This document shows, piece after piece, positions 28,660 to 37,921 of a stretch of 64,000 bases of DNA. The position numbers and the translations under genes are program-made. The stretch is taken from NCBI GenBank assembly GCA_947493265.1, contig CANLQL010000002.1, forward strand, positions 682,001 through 746,000, in the 5' to 3' direction. This DNA comes from an uncultured Litoreibacter sp. (lineage in GTDB: Bacteria > Pseudomonadota > Alphaproteobacteria > Rhodobacterales > Rhodobacteraceae). Each line of letters starts with the position of its first letter. Within the stretch, counting starts at the first letter, position 1. The notes beneath the pieces were generated by a model. The model had not been told where the DNA came from. It searched no databases and worked only from the letters and a program-made list of their open reading frames with translations.

Positions 28660-29372
28660 CGAAGTCCTTGCTTCCCGCAAACTTGTCAAACGCCGAAGTC
28701 CGGCGTCGCGGCAAGACCATTCTGGGTCCCGTTTCGCTTCAGCTTGGCGAAACTGGTGTGACGATGATCCTGGGCCCCAATGGGTCTGGCAAGACAACAC
28801 TATTGCGGGTTCTTCATGGGGTCGAGCGGCTAAGTGCGGGCCAGATGAAGTGGGCCGGTGATTTGAACGACGCGCAATCGCGGCAGGCCTACGTCTTTCA
28901 GACACCCGTCATGATGCGCCGAAGTGTTGCCGAAAACCTCGCCTATCCCTTGCAACTGATCGGCCGAACCAAGGCGGAGATTTCGGATCGCGTGAAGACA
29001 TGGGCCGCCCGAATTGATCTTGGCGACTCGCTTGATCAAAATGCGACCAGACTGTCAGGCGGCGAAAAACAGAAACTGGCGCTTGCCAGGGCATTGATCC
29101 GAGATCCGGAAGTTCTGTTTCTGGACGAGCCTTGCGCCAATCTGGATGGCAGATCCACCCGCGAGATTGAGGCGATCTTGAAAGACGCTTTGGCAGCGGG
29201 CACCCGGATTATCATGGCAACGCATGATTTGGGGCAGGTCCGGCGGTTGGCTGATGATGTCGTCTTCCTGCACAAGAGCACGGTATTGGAAACCGGCCCA
29301 GCAGAGGCGTTCTTGCAAAGTCCGCAATCCGATCAGGCACAGGCTTATTTAAGTGGAGATATCGTCGAATGA
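28653..29372 (+). CDS. tupC: Tungstate-type ABC transporter ATP-binding protein
   Basis: LGPNGSGKTTLLRVLHG Walker A, LSGGEKQKLALARALI signature, LFLDEPCANLD. Confidence 0.85.
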   Translation: MVTKSLLPANLSNAEVRRRGKTILGPVSLQLGETGVTMILGPNGSGKTTLLRVLHGVERLSAGQMKWAGDLNDAQSRQAYVFQTPVMMRRSVAENLAYPLQLIGRTKAEISDRVKTWAARIDLGDSLDQNATRLSGGEKQKLALARALIRDPEVLFLDEPCANLDGRSTREIEAILKDALAAGTRIIMATHDLGQVRRLADDVVFLHKSTVLETGPAEAFLQSPQSDQAQAYLSGDIVE

Positions 29373-30172
29373 TCAAGGTGTTGGCAGCTCTTTTCGTGTT
29401 TGTCCTAGGCACCGCAGCGCAGGCAGAGGTTTTGCGGTTGGCGGTCACGACCTCGTTCAATAATTCGGGCTTGTCCGACGTGTTGCTACCAGCGATCAAG
29501 GAAGACACGGGGCTGGATGTACAATTGCTGATTGTCGGGACAGGACAAGCCTTGCGACTGGGGGAGGCGGGGGATGTGGATGCGATCCTCGTGCATTCCA
29601 AATCCTCAGAAGAGGCGTTTGTGGCTGACGGCCACGGAACCCATAGACGGGAAATCATGTATAATGATTTTGTCCTGATCGGGCCGTCTGATGATCCGGC
29701 GGGGCTGCGTGATTTGGACACTGCCGCCGCTGCTTTCGGGGCGCTTGCGTCTCAGAAACCGCGCTTTGTCAGCCGAGGCGATGACAGCGGAACCCACAAG
29801 AAAGAGCGGGCGCTTTGGGCTGATGCTGGCGTTGATGCAGATGCATTTGGCGACTGGTACCGCGCGGTTGGGGCCGGCATGGGCGCAAGCCTGAATACTG
29901 CCACGGCCATGGGTGCCTATATCCTGTCAGACCGGGCAAGCTGGTTGAATTTTGGCAACAAGGATGGGATGGCAATCTTGTTTGCCGGTGATCCGATTTT
30001 GTTTAACCAATACAGCTTCTTGCCGGTCAATCCTGCGCGCCATTCGCATGTCAGAAATGACCTTGCCCAAACCTTGGAGGCTTGGCTGACCGGCCCACGG
30101 GCACAAGCGTTGATCGATGGCTACACGATCGACGGGGAAACCCTGTTCACCTTCAATGCGAATACGAACTAG
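29369..30172 (+). CDS. tupA: Tungstate-type ABC transporter substrate-binding protein
   Basis: Signal peptide; LRLAVTTSFNNSGLSDVLLPAIKEDTGLDVQLLIVGTGQALRLGEAGDVDAILVHSKSSEEAFVADGHG, TupA family pattern. Confidence 0.88.
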   Translation: MIKVLAALFVFVLGTAAQAEVLRLAVTTSFNNSGLSDVLLPAIKEDTGLDVQLLIVGTGQALRLGEAGDVDAILVHSKSSEEAFVADGHGTHRREIMYNDFVLIGPSDDPAGLRDLDTAAAAFGALASQKPRFVSRGDDSGTHKKERALWADAGVDADAFGDWYRAVGAGMGASLNTATAMGAYILSDRASWLNFGNKDGMAILFAGDPILFNQYSFLPVNPARHSHVRNDLAQTLEAWLTGPRAQALIDGYTIDGETLFTFNANTN

Positions 30173-30175
30173 CGC

Positions 30176-31243
30176 CTAGGCGTTGCCGCCATCGATCAGC
30201 TTTTTGGCCAGCGCACGGAACGCGCCCGCTTGCGGGGAGTTTGGCTTGGACACAACAATAGGTGCGCCGCTGTCGGATGCCGACCGGATATCCAGATGCA
30301 GTGGAATTTCGGCCAGAAGCGGCACGCCCAGTTTTTCCGCTTCTTTCGCAACACCGCCATGCCCGAAGATATGTTCCTCATGGCCGCAATTGGAGCAGAT
30401 ATGCGTGCTCATATTCTCAATCATGCCCAGAATTGGCGTGCCAAGCTGGTTGAACATGTCGATGCCTTTGCGCGCATCCAGAAGCGCCACATCCTGCGGG
30501 GTGGAGACGACCACGGCACCCGTCACTTCGGTCTTTTGGGCCAGCGTCATCTGCACATCACCCGTGCCGGGCGGCAGATCGACGATCAGCACGTCAAGCT
30601 CACCCCATTGTACTTGCATCAGCATTTGCTGAAGTGCGCCCATTAGCATGGGCCCGCGCCAGACAACGGCTTGATCTTCGTTCACCATCAGACCCATGGA
30701 CATCATCGTAACGCCATGATTGCGCAGCGGAATAATGATCTTTCCATCCGGCGAAGCAGGGCGACCGGACACACCCAACATACGTGGTTGCGATGGCCCG
30801 TAGACGTCTGCGTCCAGAAGACCGACCTTGCGGCCTTCCGCGGCCAGCGCACAGGCAAGATTGGCTGAAACCGTCGATTTCCCGACACCGCCCTTGCCCG
30901 AGGCAACCGCCAGAATACGCGCCACGCCAGGAACTTTTTCGGGGCCTTTCGGGGCAGGCTTGCGCGCGCCTTTCAGATCAGGGGGTGGGGCTTTTGTCGA
31001 ATGCGCGGTCAGCAACGCCGATACGCTGGAAACACCATCAAGCGCCGCAACCGTTTTTTCCGCAACTGCCCGCAAAGCTTCGTAGTTTTGCGCCTGTTCC
31101 GGGGCCACTTCGATAACGAAGCGCACGGCGTCGCCCTCAACTGTCAGGGCGCGCACCAGCCCGCCAGTGACGATGTCTTTTTCAGAGATCGGATCAACAA
31201 TGGTTTTCAGCGCTGTTTGGACGTCTTCGCGAGTTACTGCCAC
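30176..31243 (-). CDS. mrp: Mrp/NBP35 family Fe-S cluster carrier ATPase
   Basis: VASGKGGVGKSTVSANLACALA; CSNCGHEEHIFGHGG; GTG start at 31243 (MAVTREDVQTALKTIVDP) preferred over ORF start 31507. Confidence 0.92.
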   Translation of the reverse strand: MAVTREDVQTALKTIVDPISEKDIVTGGLVRALTVEGDAVRFVIEVAPEQAQNYEALRAVAEKTVAALDGVSSVSALLTAHSTKAPPPDLKGARKPAPKGPEKVPGVARILAVASGKGGVGKSTVSANLACALAAEGRKVGLLDADVYGPSQPRMLGVSGRPASPDGKIIIPLRNHGVTMMSMGLMVNEDQAVVWRGPMLMGALQQMLMQVQWGELDVLIVDLPPGTGDVQMTLAQKTEVTGAVVVSTPQDVALLDARKGIDMFNQLGTPILGMIENMSTHICSNCGHEEHIFGHGGVAKEAEKLGVPLLAEIPLHLDIRSASDSGAPIVVSKPNSPQAGAFRALAKKLIDGGNA

Positions 31244-31364
31244 GGGATTTCTGCCTTTTGAATAGAGAACGCGTGCGGCCTGCTTATCCAAACTCGACGG
31301 CGGCAGGAAGGGGGCGCACGCAATCGCGGGCATTCGTCGCAGGATTTTGTCTAGGCTGGCGGGT

Positions 31365-31922
31365 CTACGGCGCGACCCAAGTGCCCTTGAAGCCGTCCGC
31401 GCGTGAAAACGCCGCGCGCCGATGCAGGTCGGGACCCAAATAGACGGTATCAATAGATTGGATGGAACAGCTGAGGGTCGCAAAGCGCGATTTGTCTGCG
31501 CCGGCAATGTAGTCCTGCGCCGATTTCATCGGTGTTCCCGGTGTCGGCAATCCGCCGTAGTTTTGCATCGCAGGTTCGGGAAATTGCGCCCAGACCTCAG
31601 GTGGGCCTTCGGCAATTTCCACATCGACGCTTAGGCGGATTTGAAACAGGGCCTCCCGGTCCCAAGCCAACACAGCCGCTTTCGGTGTCTTTTCCAATTC
31701 GGCGATTTTGGTGGTCGCCGCGTCAGTGTAGATTTCAACGACAGCAAGATCCCGATTTGCGCCCCGCAAAACCAGCGTGCGGGCCTGCGGATAGCCATCC
31801 AAGCCCATTGTGGCAAACGAGACGTAGCGCGCAGGAGCGGTGGCGTTTTCGACACCTTTTTCCAGAATTTTCCAGGTTTGATCCAGCGTGCCTCTCAGGG
31901 TGTGAAATGCGTCGTCAGTCAT
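31365..31922 (-). CDS. Pyridoxamine 5'-phosphate oxidase family protein
   Basis: RYVSFATMGLDGYPQARTLVLRGANRDLAVVEIYTDAATTKIAEL FMN-binding split-barrel motif. Confidence 0.82.
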   Translation of the reverse strand: MTDDAFHTLRGTLDQTWKILEKGVENATAPARYVSFATMGLDGYPQARTLVLRGANRDLAVVEIYTDAATTKIAELEKTPKAAVLAWDREALFQIRLSVDVEIAEGPPEVWAQFPEPAMQNYGGLPTPGTPMKSAQDYIAGADKSRFATLSCSIQSIDTVYLGPDLHRRAAFSRADGFKGTWVAP

Positions 31923-32961
31923 ACCCTGTCATCTCCAGATATCCGCGTCCTTTGTGGCTTCCGCTGATCATAACCGGGCCTTCCCAATATGGAAATGCGG
32001 TGTCCATCCATGCGTTCGGGTTTAGCGCTTTGACAGCAACATCAAGTTCACGATCGGGCAGGGTCAGTCGCCATTCAACCGGAACATCCTTGTCTTTCAC
32101 GCGTGCAGTGCCTTGCGGGACCGCTTTGAAAACCCCGTCGCCAAAAGGGGATGGGGTGCCATCCGGGGCGATCCAGGTGCCAGATGTGTAATAGGCGCCA
32201 TCGGTCTGGCGCAGCCGGAACCCCATCATCTTTTCACCCGTCTCAAAACTGAGGGAGAACCAATCCCAACCAGTCTGATTGTCCGACAAGGGCTGGGACG
32301 ACCATTCGCGGTCCAACCATGCGGACCCTGTGACCTTGACCGGTCCTTCCGGTAGAAAAAGCGTGCCTTCGACACGGTAAAACGGTTGGGAATAGTAATA
32401 GCTGGCTTGCCCGGATGCCGATTTCACCGAATAGCCTTCATCACCCTGAAAAACCAAAGGTCCGTCGGCCGTCATGGACAATTCATAGGCAAAATCGGTG
32501 CCTTGCGCAGACATGTTTACAGACCCGATCTCAGGCCCTGCGAGTTGCCATTCGTCGATCCAAGCCGCGAAGGGTGTGGCGGTGACGCCCGCTTGACCAA
32601 CGCCGCCGCGCGCAAATCTTTCCGCCACGAAATGGCGCGTCGGGGTCGTCAAGGCCGCATGGCCCATCCAGATTTGTGGATCCTGCCAGCCGTCTTTGGT
32701 TTGGGGCTCCAATGCGGATCGAAACAGTGTCCATTGCACGCCGTAGTCCTTCCCATCCTCGCCTTTCAAATTTGCCGTCACGTACCACCACTCGATGCGG
32801 TAGTCGGGATGTGCCCCGTGATCTTCCGGAAAGGTCAATTCGGTCCCGCGCGTGGGCGTGCTGAACCCGTCAGCATCCGTTCCCAATCCTGCAAATCCTT
32901 GCGCAAACAATGGCCCGGCAAGGACACATAGAACCGCTATCAAGAAGTGCTTAACGTTCAT
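31915..32961 (-). CDS. Lipocalin-like/CrtC-like carotenoid 1,2-hydratase domain protein (AttH-like)
   Basis: FPEDHGAHPDYRIEWWYVTANLKGEDGKDYGVQWTLFRSAL; SAWLDREWSSQPLSDNQTGWDWFSL; N-terminal signal peptide; overlaps the FtsX permease gene. Confidence 0.85.
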   Translation of the reverse strand: MNVKHFLIAVLCVLAGPLFAQGFAGLGTDADGFSTPTRGTELTFPEDHGAHPDYRIEWWYVTANLKGEDGKDYGVQWTLFRSALEPQTKDGWQDPQIWMGHAALTTPTRHFVAERFARGGVGQAGVTATPFAAWIDEWQLAGPEIGSVNMSAQGTDFAYELSMTADGPLVFQGDEGYSVKSASGQASYYYSQPFYRVEGTLFLPEGPVKVTGSAWLDREWSSQPLSDNQTGWDWFSLSFETGEKMMGFRLRQTDGAYYTSGTWIAPDGTPSPFGDGVFKAVPQGTARVKDKDVPVEWRLTLPDRELDVAVKALNPNAWMDTAFPYWEGPVMISGSHKGRGYLEMTGYD

Positions 32962-35350
32962 TGACGAATACCTTCAGCAGATGCGCCGGTGGGGTTCTGT
33001 AAAGCCGCCAAGCAGGCCACAAGCTGGCTAGAACGGCAGCGCCAAGGGCAGCGACAGCCAGAATTAGCCATGCGGTCGGGAACAAGTACATCGGCAACCG
33101 CCAGCCGAACGCCTCCACATTGATGACGTTGAGCAAGACCCAAGCAAGCGCAAGCCCCAGAGGCACGGCGGCGATCAAGGTCATCGCGGCCAAAAGAACC
33201 GCGCGCAACAACTCCAACCGCGCCAATGTCGCATGGGTCATGCCCAAGGCCCAGACCGGGGCCAGTTGCGGCAAGCGCATGGCGGACAGGGTCAACAGGC
33301 TGGTCAGGATTGCAAAGCCTGCAACGCTGAGGGTCAGGATGTTCAATGCGGCCGAAACGGTGAAAGTGCGCTCGAATACCTCCAGAGAAAATGCTTTGAT
33401 TGAGGCTTGATCGATCACCGCGTCTGGTCCGAGGTCGAATTTCTCGTTCAACGCGTCCATAAGAGGCTGGGTTTGATCCGGCGGCACGCGCAGCGCGAAT
33501 TGCAACGCGGTCAGGTCTGGAAACCGTGCGTCCATCGCGTCGGTATTCAGCAATATTTGGATGCGCGGATTGCCGTAGTCGCTGTAGACGCCCGCGATTT
33601 CAGCTTGCCAATCAGGACCAAGGGTTAAGGTGTCACCGGTGCGAAGGCCCTCACGGATAGACAATTGTTCGTTGATCAAAATTGCCTGACCTGTGGCTAC
33701 GCGATCCCAAACATCGGGCAGGCGTTCCAGCAGTGGCCAATTGTCCCTGTAAGTTGGGTGGTCGGCGATGCCGAAAACCTCTGCCGGGCGGCCAAGGATT
33801 TCGATCTCTGTGTTGATCAACGGCAGGATCGCGTCCGTGCGGGGGGCAAGCCAGGTTTGCAACTCGGCAGCCTGTTCAGCGTCGCTTGCGCGCAGGTAAA
33901 GCTCTGAAGCTAATCGTTGATCAAGCCATCCGGTGAAGGTCAGCCGGAAGCTTGAAACCATCGTACCGACGCCAATATTTGTCGCCAGCGCAAGCAGCAG
34001 AGCCATCAAGGCCAGCGATAGTCCCGGAATTTGTTGCCGCGTATCTGCCCAGAACCATTGCGGTTTTACGTTTTTCGCAACCCGGGCAGCAAGACCGACG
34101 CAAAGCCGCAAGATCATGGGCAGGGCGAAAGCCGCACCAATCATTAGCGCCCCCAGCGTGGCAAATCCGGCGACCACGCCGCGTCCGAAAATCACGCCCA
34201 AGGCCGCAAGCGCGAGCAGCGCCAGTGCGAGACCAGCTTGCAAAAGCGCGGTCTTGTCGGACGCCATCACCCAGGCCCGGGGTTTGGCAGGGGCCAGCAC
34301 CGGAAGCCGCGCAAGTTTCTGCAGGCTGTTGGTGGACGCAACTGCCGTTCCAAGGATCGCGATGGCCATGCCCGTCAGCCACCAATTGGCCCGAAAGGTC
34401 AGTGATCCATCGACATTTGCGCCATAAAGCCCGGTCAAGGTGGCAGCGACGTCTGGCAGCAATGCGGCGGCAATTAAATACCCCAACCCGGTCCCAATCA
34501 GACCTGCCGTCACGGCAAAGATACCAAGCTCTGCGAGAAGAACCGTTACCAGCAGACGGGCAGGGACGCCCAAGGCGCGCAGGGTGCGAAACATCGCCCG
34601 ACGCTGCTCAAACGCGAGGCCGATCGTGGCGTGCACAATGAACAGCCCCACAGCAAAAGACAGAAGGCCAAACGCGGTCAGGTTTAGATGAAAGCTATCG
34701 GTCAGGCGGGCTAAATCGCCTTCGGTGCCACCTGTGCGCAGCTGCAGTTCCGGGGCAATTTCTGCCAGCTGTGGGCGATTTAGCGGTTGTTCATCGGCAA
34801 GCAAAAGGCGGTCAAATTCTCCGGGCCGCTTCAGCATTTCTTGCGCCACACCAATATCGGCAAACACCAATCCGGGGGCAAGTCCCTCAATAGCACGGAT
34901 ATTTTGCGCATCCGGCAGGCCAGCCGCGGTATTGGGCGCAGCAAACAGCGTGCCACCGCTTAGAAAACCGGTCCCATCTTCCTGCGATAGGGCGGCTTGT
35001 CCAGCGCGCGAGCCTTGCGGGGCGGTCAGGGGATCGATGCCGATCAAGCGGATCTGCGTGCCAGATATTCGCGTGCGCCCTTCGATCACGGGCGATACCA
35101 TCCAACCCGCCCGCCGAAGGGAAATAAATTGTGCCTGTTCTATCGGTGCGCCGTCTGCGCGTTCCAACACCGCACCGGGCCCAGACACCGCATCGGCCGC
35201 TTGTGCATAGGCTGACCGGGCCTCTGAATTGATCGCCTGAACGCCCGAAAACAGCGCCGTGGCCAATGCCAGCCCAAGGATCAGCGTCAAACATTGCAAG
35301 GGCTGCGCGCGCCAATGGGACATCAACGCTTGCAGGGTGGGGCGGATCAT
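32951..35350 (-). CDS. FtsX-like ABC transporter permease
   Basis: 799 aa, two FtsX-type permease blocks with TM clusters at both ends; adjacent LolD-like ATPase. Confidence 0.87.
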   Translation of the reverse strand: MIRPTLQALMSHWRAQPLQCLTLILGLALATALFSGVQAINSEARSAYAQAADAVSGPGAVLERADGAPIEQAQFISLRRAGWMVSPVIEGRTRISGTQIRLIGIDPLTAPQGSRAGQAALSQEDGTGFLSGGTLFAAPNTAAGLPDAQNIRAIEGLAPGLVFADIGVAQEMLKRPGEFDRLLLADEQPLNRPQLAEIAPELQLRTGGTEGDLARLTDSFHLNLTAFGLLSFAVGLFIVHATIGLAFEQRRAMFRTLRALGVPARLLVTVLLAELGIFAVTAGLIGTGLGYLIAAALLPDVAATLTGLYGANVDGSLTFRANWWLTGMAIAILGTAVASTNSLQKLARLPVLAPAKPRAWVMASDKTALLQAGLALALLALAALGVIFGRGVVAGFATLGALMIGAAFALPMILRLCVGLAARVAKNVKPQWFWADTRQQIPGLSLALMALLLALATNIGVGTMVSSFRLTFTGWLDQRLASELYLRASDAEQAAELQTWLAPRTDAILPLINTEIEILGRPAEVFGIADHPTYRDNWPLLERLPDVWDRVATGQAILINEQLSIREGLRTGDTLTLGPDWQAEIAGVYSDYGNPRIQILLNTDAMDARFPDLTALQFALRVPPDQTQPLMDALNEKFDLGPDAVIDQASIKAFSLEVFERTFTVSAALNILTLSVAGFAILTSLLTLSAMRLPQLAPVWALGMTHATLARLELLRAVLLAAMTLIAAVPLGLALAWVLLNVINVEAFGWRLPMYLFPTAWLILAVAALGAAVLASLWPAWRLYRTPPAHLLKVFVNER

Positions 35351-36006
35351 GGTGCCAACGCGCCCCGGCGCAGGTGCAGCCGACGATCCAGTCTTGCCGC
35401 CAACCGTTCAGAATGCGTGACCATCAGCAGGCCCGCATTGCTGCTGGCGACGAGGTCAAGCAAAAGGTCCATCACAGCGTCGCCAGTGGCCTCATCCAGA
35501 TTGCCGGTAGGTTCATCTGCCAGCACAAGTTTGGGGCGCGCTGCCAGCGCCCGGCCAATGGCCACGCGCTGTTGCTGGCCGCCGGACAATTGTTCCGGGT
35601 ACTGGCCTGCAAAATCCTGCAGGCCCAGCCTTTCGGTCAATGTGGCGATCCAGTCCGGGTCAACCCGACCTGCAAGGCGCGCTTGAAAGGCGATGTTGGC
35701 GGCAACGTTCAGCGATGGGATCAGGTTGAATTGCTGGAAAACAACACTCAGTATATCGCGTCTCAGCGCTGCGCGGGCGGGCTCGTTCATTTGCGCGAGG
35801 TCTGTTCCGCCTACCCGTACGGAGCCTGCATCAAACGCCTCCAGCCCGGCGGCGATGTGCAGTAACGTGCTTTTTCCGGACCCGCTTTCGCCCGTCAGTG
35901 CCAGTGTTTCACCGGCGTTCATCTGGAAGCTGACACCGTTCAGGATCGTTACCGGCCCCGACGCGCTGGCGTAAGTTTTTTGAACTTTTTCAACCTCTAA
36001 CAGCAT
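35347..36006 (-). CDS. ABC transporter ATP-binding protein (LolD/MacB type)
   Basis: GESGSGKSTLLHIAAGLE; LSGGQQQRVAIGRAL; LVLADEPTGNLDE; start trimmed from 36108. Confidence 0.9.
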   Translation of the reverse strand: MLLEVEKVQKTYASASGPVTILNGVSFQMNAGETLALTGESGSGKSTLLHIAAGLEAFDAGSVRVGGTDLAQMNEPARAALRRDILSVVFQQFNLIPSLNVAANIAFQARLAGRVDPDWIATLTERLGLQDFAGQYPEQLSGGQQQRVAIGRALAARPKLVLADEPTGNLDEATGDAVMDLLLDLVASSNAGLLMVTHSERLAARLDRRLHLRRGALAP

Positions 36007-36128
36007 AGAATTCCGATACTTTCCCGGCATTGCTTCGCGCCATACCGCAACATAGCGCGAAAGGGAATTCTGACAGGGTCGAAATTGCCACACCGAGGAT
36101 TGGGCCACATTTCATAAACCGCCTAAAA

Positions 36129-36144
36129 TTTACCATTTGATAAA
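36129..36144. promoter_or_regulatory. Weak RutR-like box upstream of preT
   Basis: TTTACCATTTGATAAA, imperfect palindrome resembling TTGACCANNTGGTCAA (11 of 14 specified positions), about 50 bp upstream of the preT ATG. Confidence 0.45.
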
Positions 36145-36194
36145 AAATGAACTTGTGGCAAGCTGATCGCAACACGACGCTAAGGAAAACCCAG

Positions 36195-37529
36195 ATGCCG
36201 AACACCCAGATGACGCCCGGAATAGTTGCGGGCAGATTAGACAGTGATCAACTGAGTGAGAATTTTGCAGACCTGCATCCTCCCTATGCGGGGCATGAAG
36301 CTGCCGTGGCCGCGGATCGGTGCTATTTCTGCCATGATGCACCCTGTATGACGGCGTGCCCCACCGACATCGATATCCCGCTGTTCATTCGCCAAATCCA
36401 GACCGGGACGCCCGATGCGGCGGCCAAGACGATCCTTGGTCAGAACATTCTGGGCGGTATGTGCGCGCGGGTCTGTCCAACTGAAACGCTGTGCGAAGAG
36501 GTTTGCGTGCGCGAGGTTGCAGAAGGCAAACCAGTGGAGATCGGCAGATTGCAAAGGTATGCCACAGATCACCTGATGGCCTCTGGGGAGCATCCGTTTG
36601 AACGCGCGGCAGCGACCGGAAAATCTGTGGCTGTTGTCGGGGCAGGGCCTGCGGGGCTCAGCTGTGCGCATCGTTTGGCGATGCATGGCCATGACGTGAC
36701 GCTTTACGATGCGAAGCCCAAGCCCGGCGGTCTGAACGAGTTTGGGATTGCGGCTTACAAAACCACCCACGACTTTGCCGCCCGCGAAGTCGATTGGCTT
36801 TTGCAAATCGGCGGCATTTCGACAGAGTTTGGCAAGGCGCTGGGGAGCGATCTTGACCTTGCCACTCTGTCGAAACAATTCGACGCGGTTTTTCTGAGTA
36901 TTGGGTTAGGCGGCGTGAACTCCCTGCGCGCCGCAGGCGAGGAGCGAGACGGCGTGGCCGACGCCGTCTCCTTCATCGCCAATCTCAGGCAGGCTGATGA
37001 TTTGTCAAAGCTGAAGGTCGGACGGAACGTCGTGGTTATTGGTGGTGGCATGACGGCGGTCGATGCGGCAGTGCAATCCAAGTTGCTGGGTGCTGAAAAC
37101 GTCACCATCGCGTATCGTCGTGGTCGTGATCAGATGGGGGCCAGCCGGTTTGAACAGGATCTTGCGGCCTCTCACGGGGTGCGCATTCTGCCCCACGCCC
37201 AACCTGTTGCGGTGCATGGCAACGGGGCTGCGGCGGAGGTTGAGTTTGAATATACGACCAGCGCAGATGGCAAGTTGACCGGCACGGGCGAAACCTTCCG
37301 TTTGGCTGCAGATCAGGTCTTCAAGGCAATCGGGCAGACATTGGACGGTGCGCCGGACGGGCTTGAGATTGAAGGTGGCAAGATAAAAGTCGGAGCCAAC
37401 GGGTCCACATCGATCACGGGCGTCTGGGCTGGTGGGGATTGCGCAACTGGCGGCGATGACTTGACCGTGACAGCGGTTGCTGAGGGTCGCGATGCGGCGG
37501 AAGACATCCACGCGAAGCTGATGGGTTAA
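36195..37529 (+). CDS. preT: NAD-dependent dihydropyrimidine dehydrogenase subunit PreT
   Basis: CYFCHDAPCMTACPTDIDIPLFIRQI, GGMCARVCPTETLCEEVCVRE, VAVVGAGPAGLSCAHRLA; start trimmed from 36147. Confidence 0.92.
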   Translation: MPNTQMTPGIVAGRLDSDQLSENFADLHPPYAGHEAAVAADRCYFCHDAPCMTACPTDIDIPLFIRQIQTGTPDAAAKTILGQNILGGMCARVCPTETLCEEVCVREVAEGKPVEIGRLQRYATDHLMASGEHPFERAAATGKSVAVVGAGPAGLSCAHRLAMHGHDVTLYDAKPKPGGLNEFGIAAYKTTHDFAAREVDWLLQIGGISTEFGKALGSDLDLATLSKQFDAVFLSIGLGGVNSLRAAGEERDGVADAVSFIANLRQADDLSKLKVGRNVVVIGGGMTAVDAAVQSKLLGAENVTIAYRRGRDQMGASRFEQDLAASHGVRILPHAQPVAVHGNGAAAEVEFEYTTSADGKLTGTGETFRLAADQVFKAIGQTLDGAPDGLEIEGGKIKVGANGSTSITGVWAGGDCATGGDDLTVTAVAEGRDAAEDIHAKLMG

Positions 37530-37531
37530 GC

Positions 37532-37921
37532 ATGGCGATCAAGCGGATCAACTTTCAATCCATTCCGATCGAAGATCAGGACCGCGCCATCGCGTTCTAC
37601 AAAGACCATCTTGGTTTTGAGGTGCAGGTCGACGCCCCATATATGGATGGATGGCGGTGGATTTTCATGACCCTGCCGAGGGCCGAAACCCGCCTTCATT
37701 TCGCGAAAACAAGCGAGATGAGTTTTACCGACACGCCCGCGCTTTGTCTGGTTTCAGACGATGTGGATGCAGACGCGGTGCGTTTCAAGAAAAGCGGTAT
37801 AGAGATCACCAACGGTCCCGATGATGCGCCTTGGGCACCTGGGACGCGTTGGTTGATGATCCGCGACAGTGAAAACAATTTGATATTGCTGGAATCCTTT
37901 AAGGAGGCCCCACATGGCTGA
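37532..37921 (+). CDS. VOC (glyoxalase/bleomycin resistance) family protein
   Basis: INFQSIPIEDQDRAIAFYKDHLGFEVQVDAPYMDGWRWIFMTLP; 129 aa, sandwiched between preT and preA. Confidence 0.88.
   Translation: MAIKRINFQSIPIEDQDRAIAFYKDHLGFEVQVDAPYMDGWRWIFMTLPRAETRLHFAKTSEMSFTDTPALCLVSDDVDADAVRFKKSGIEITNGPDDAPWAPGTRWLMIRDSENNLILLESFKEAPHG

Noticed and set aside
36237-36878. 213-aa minus-strand ORF inside preT
   Set aside because: Antisense to conserved Fe-S and FAD motifs of PreT.
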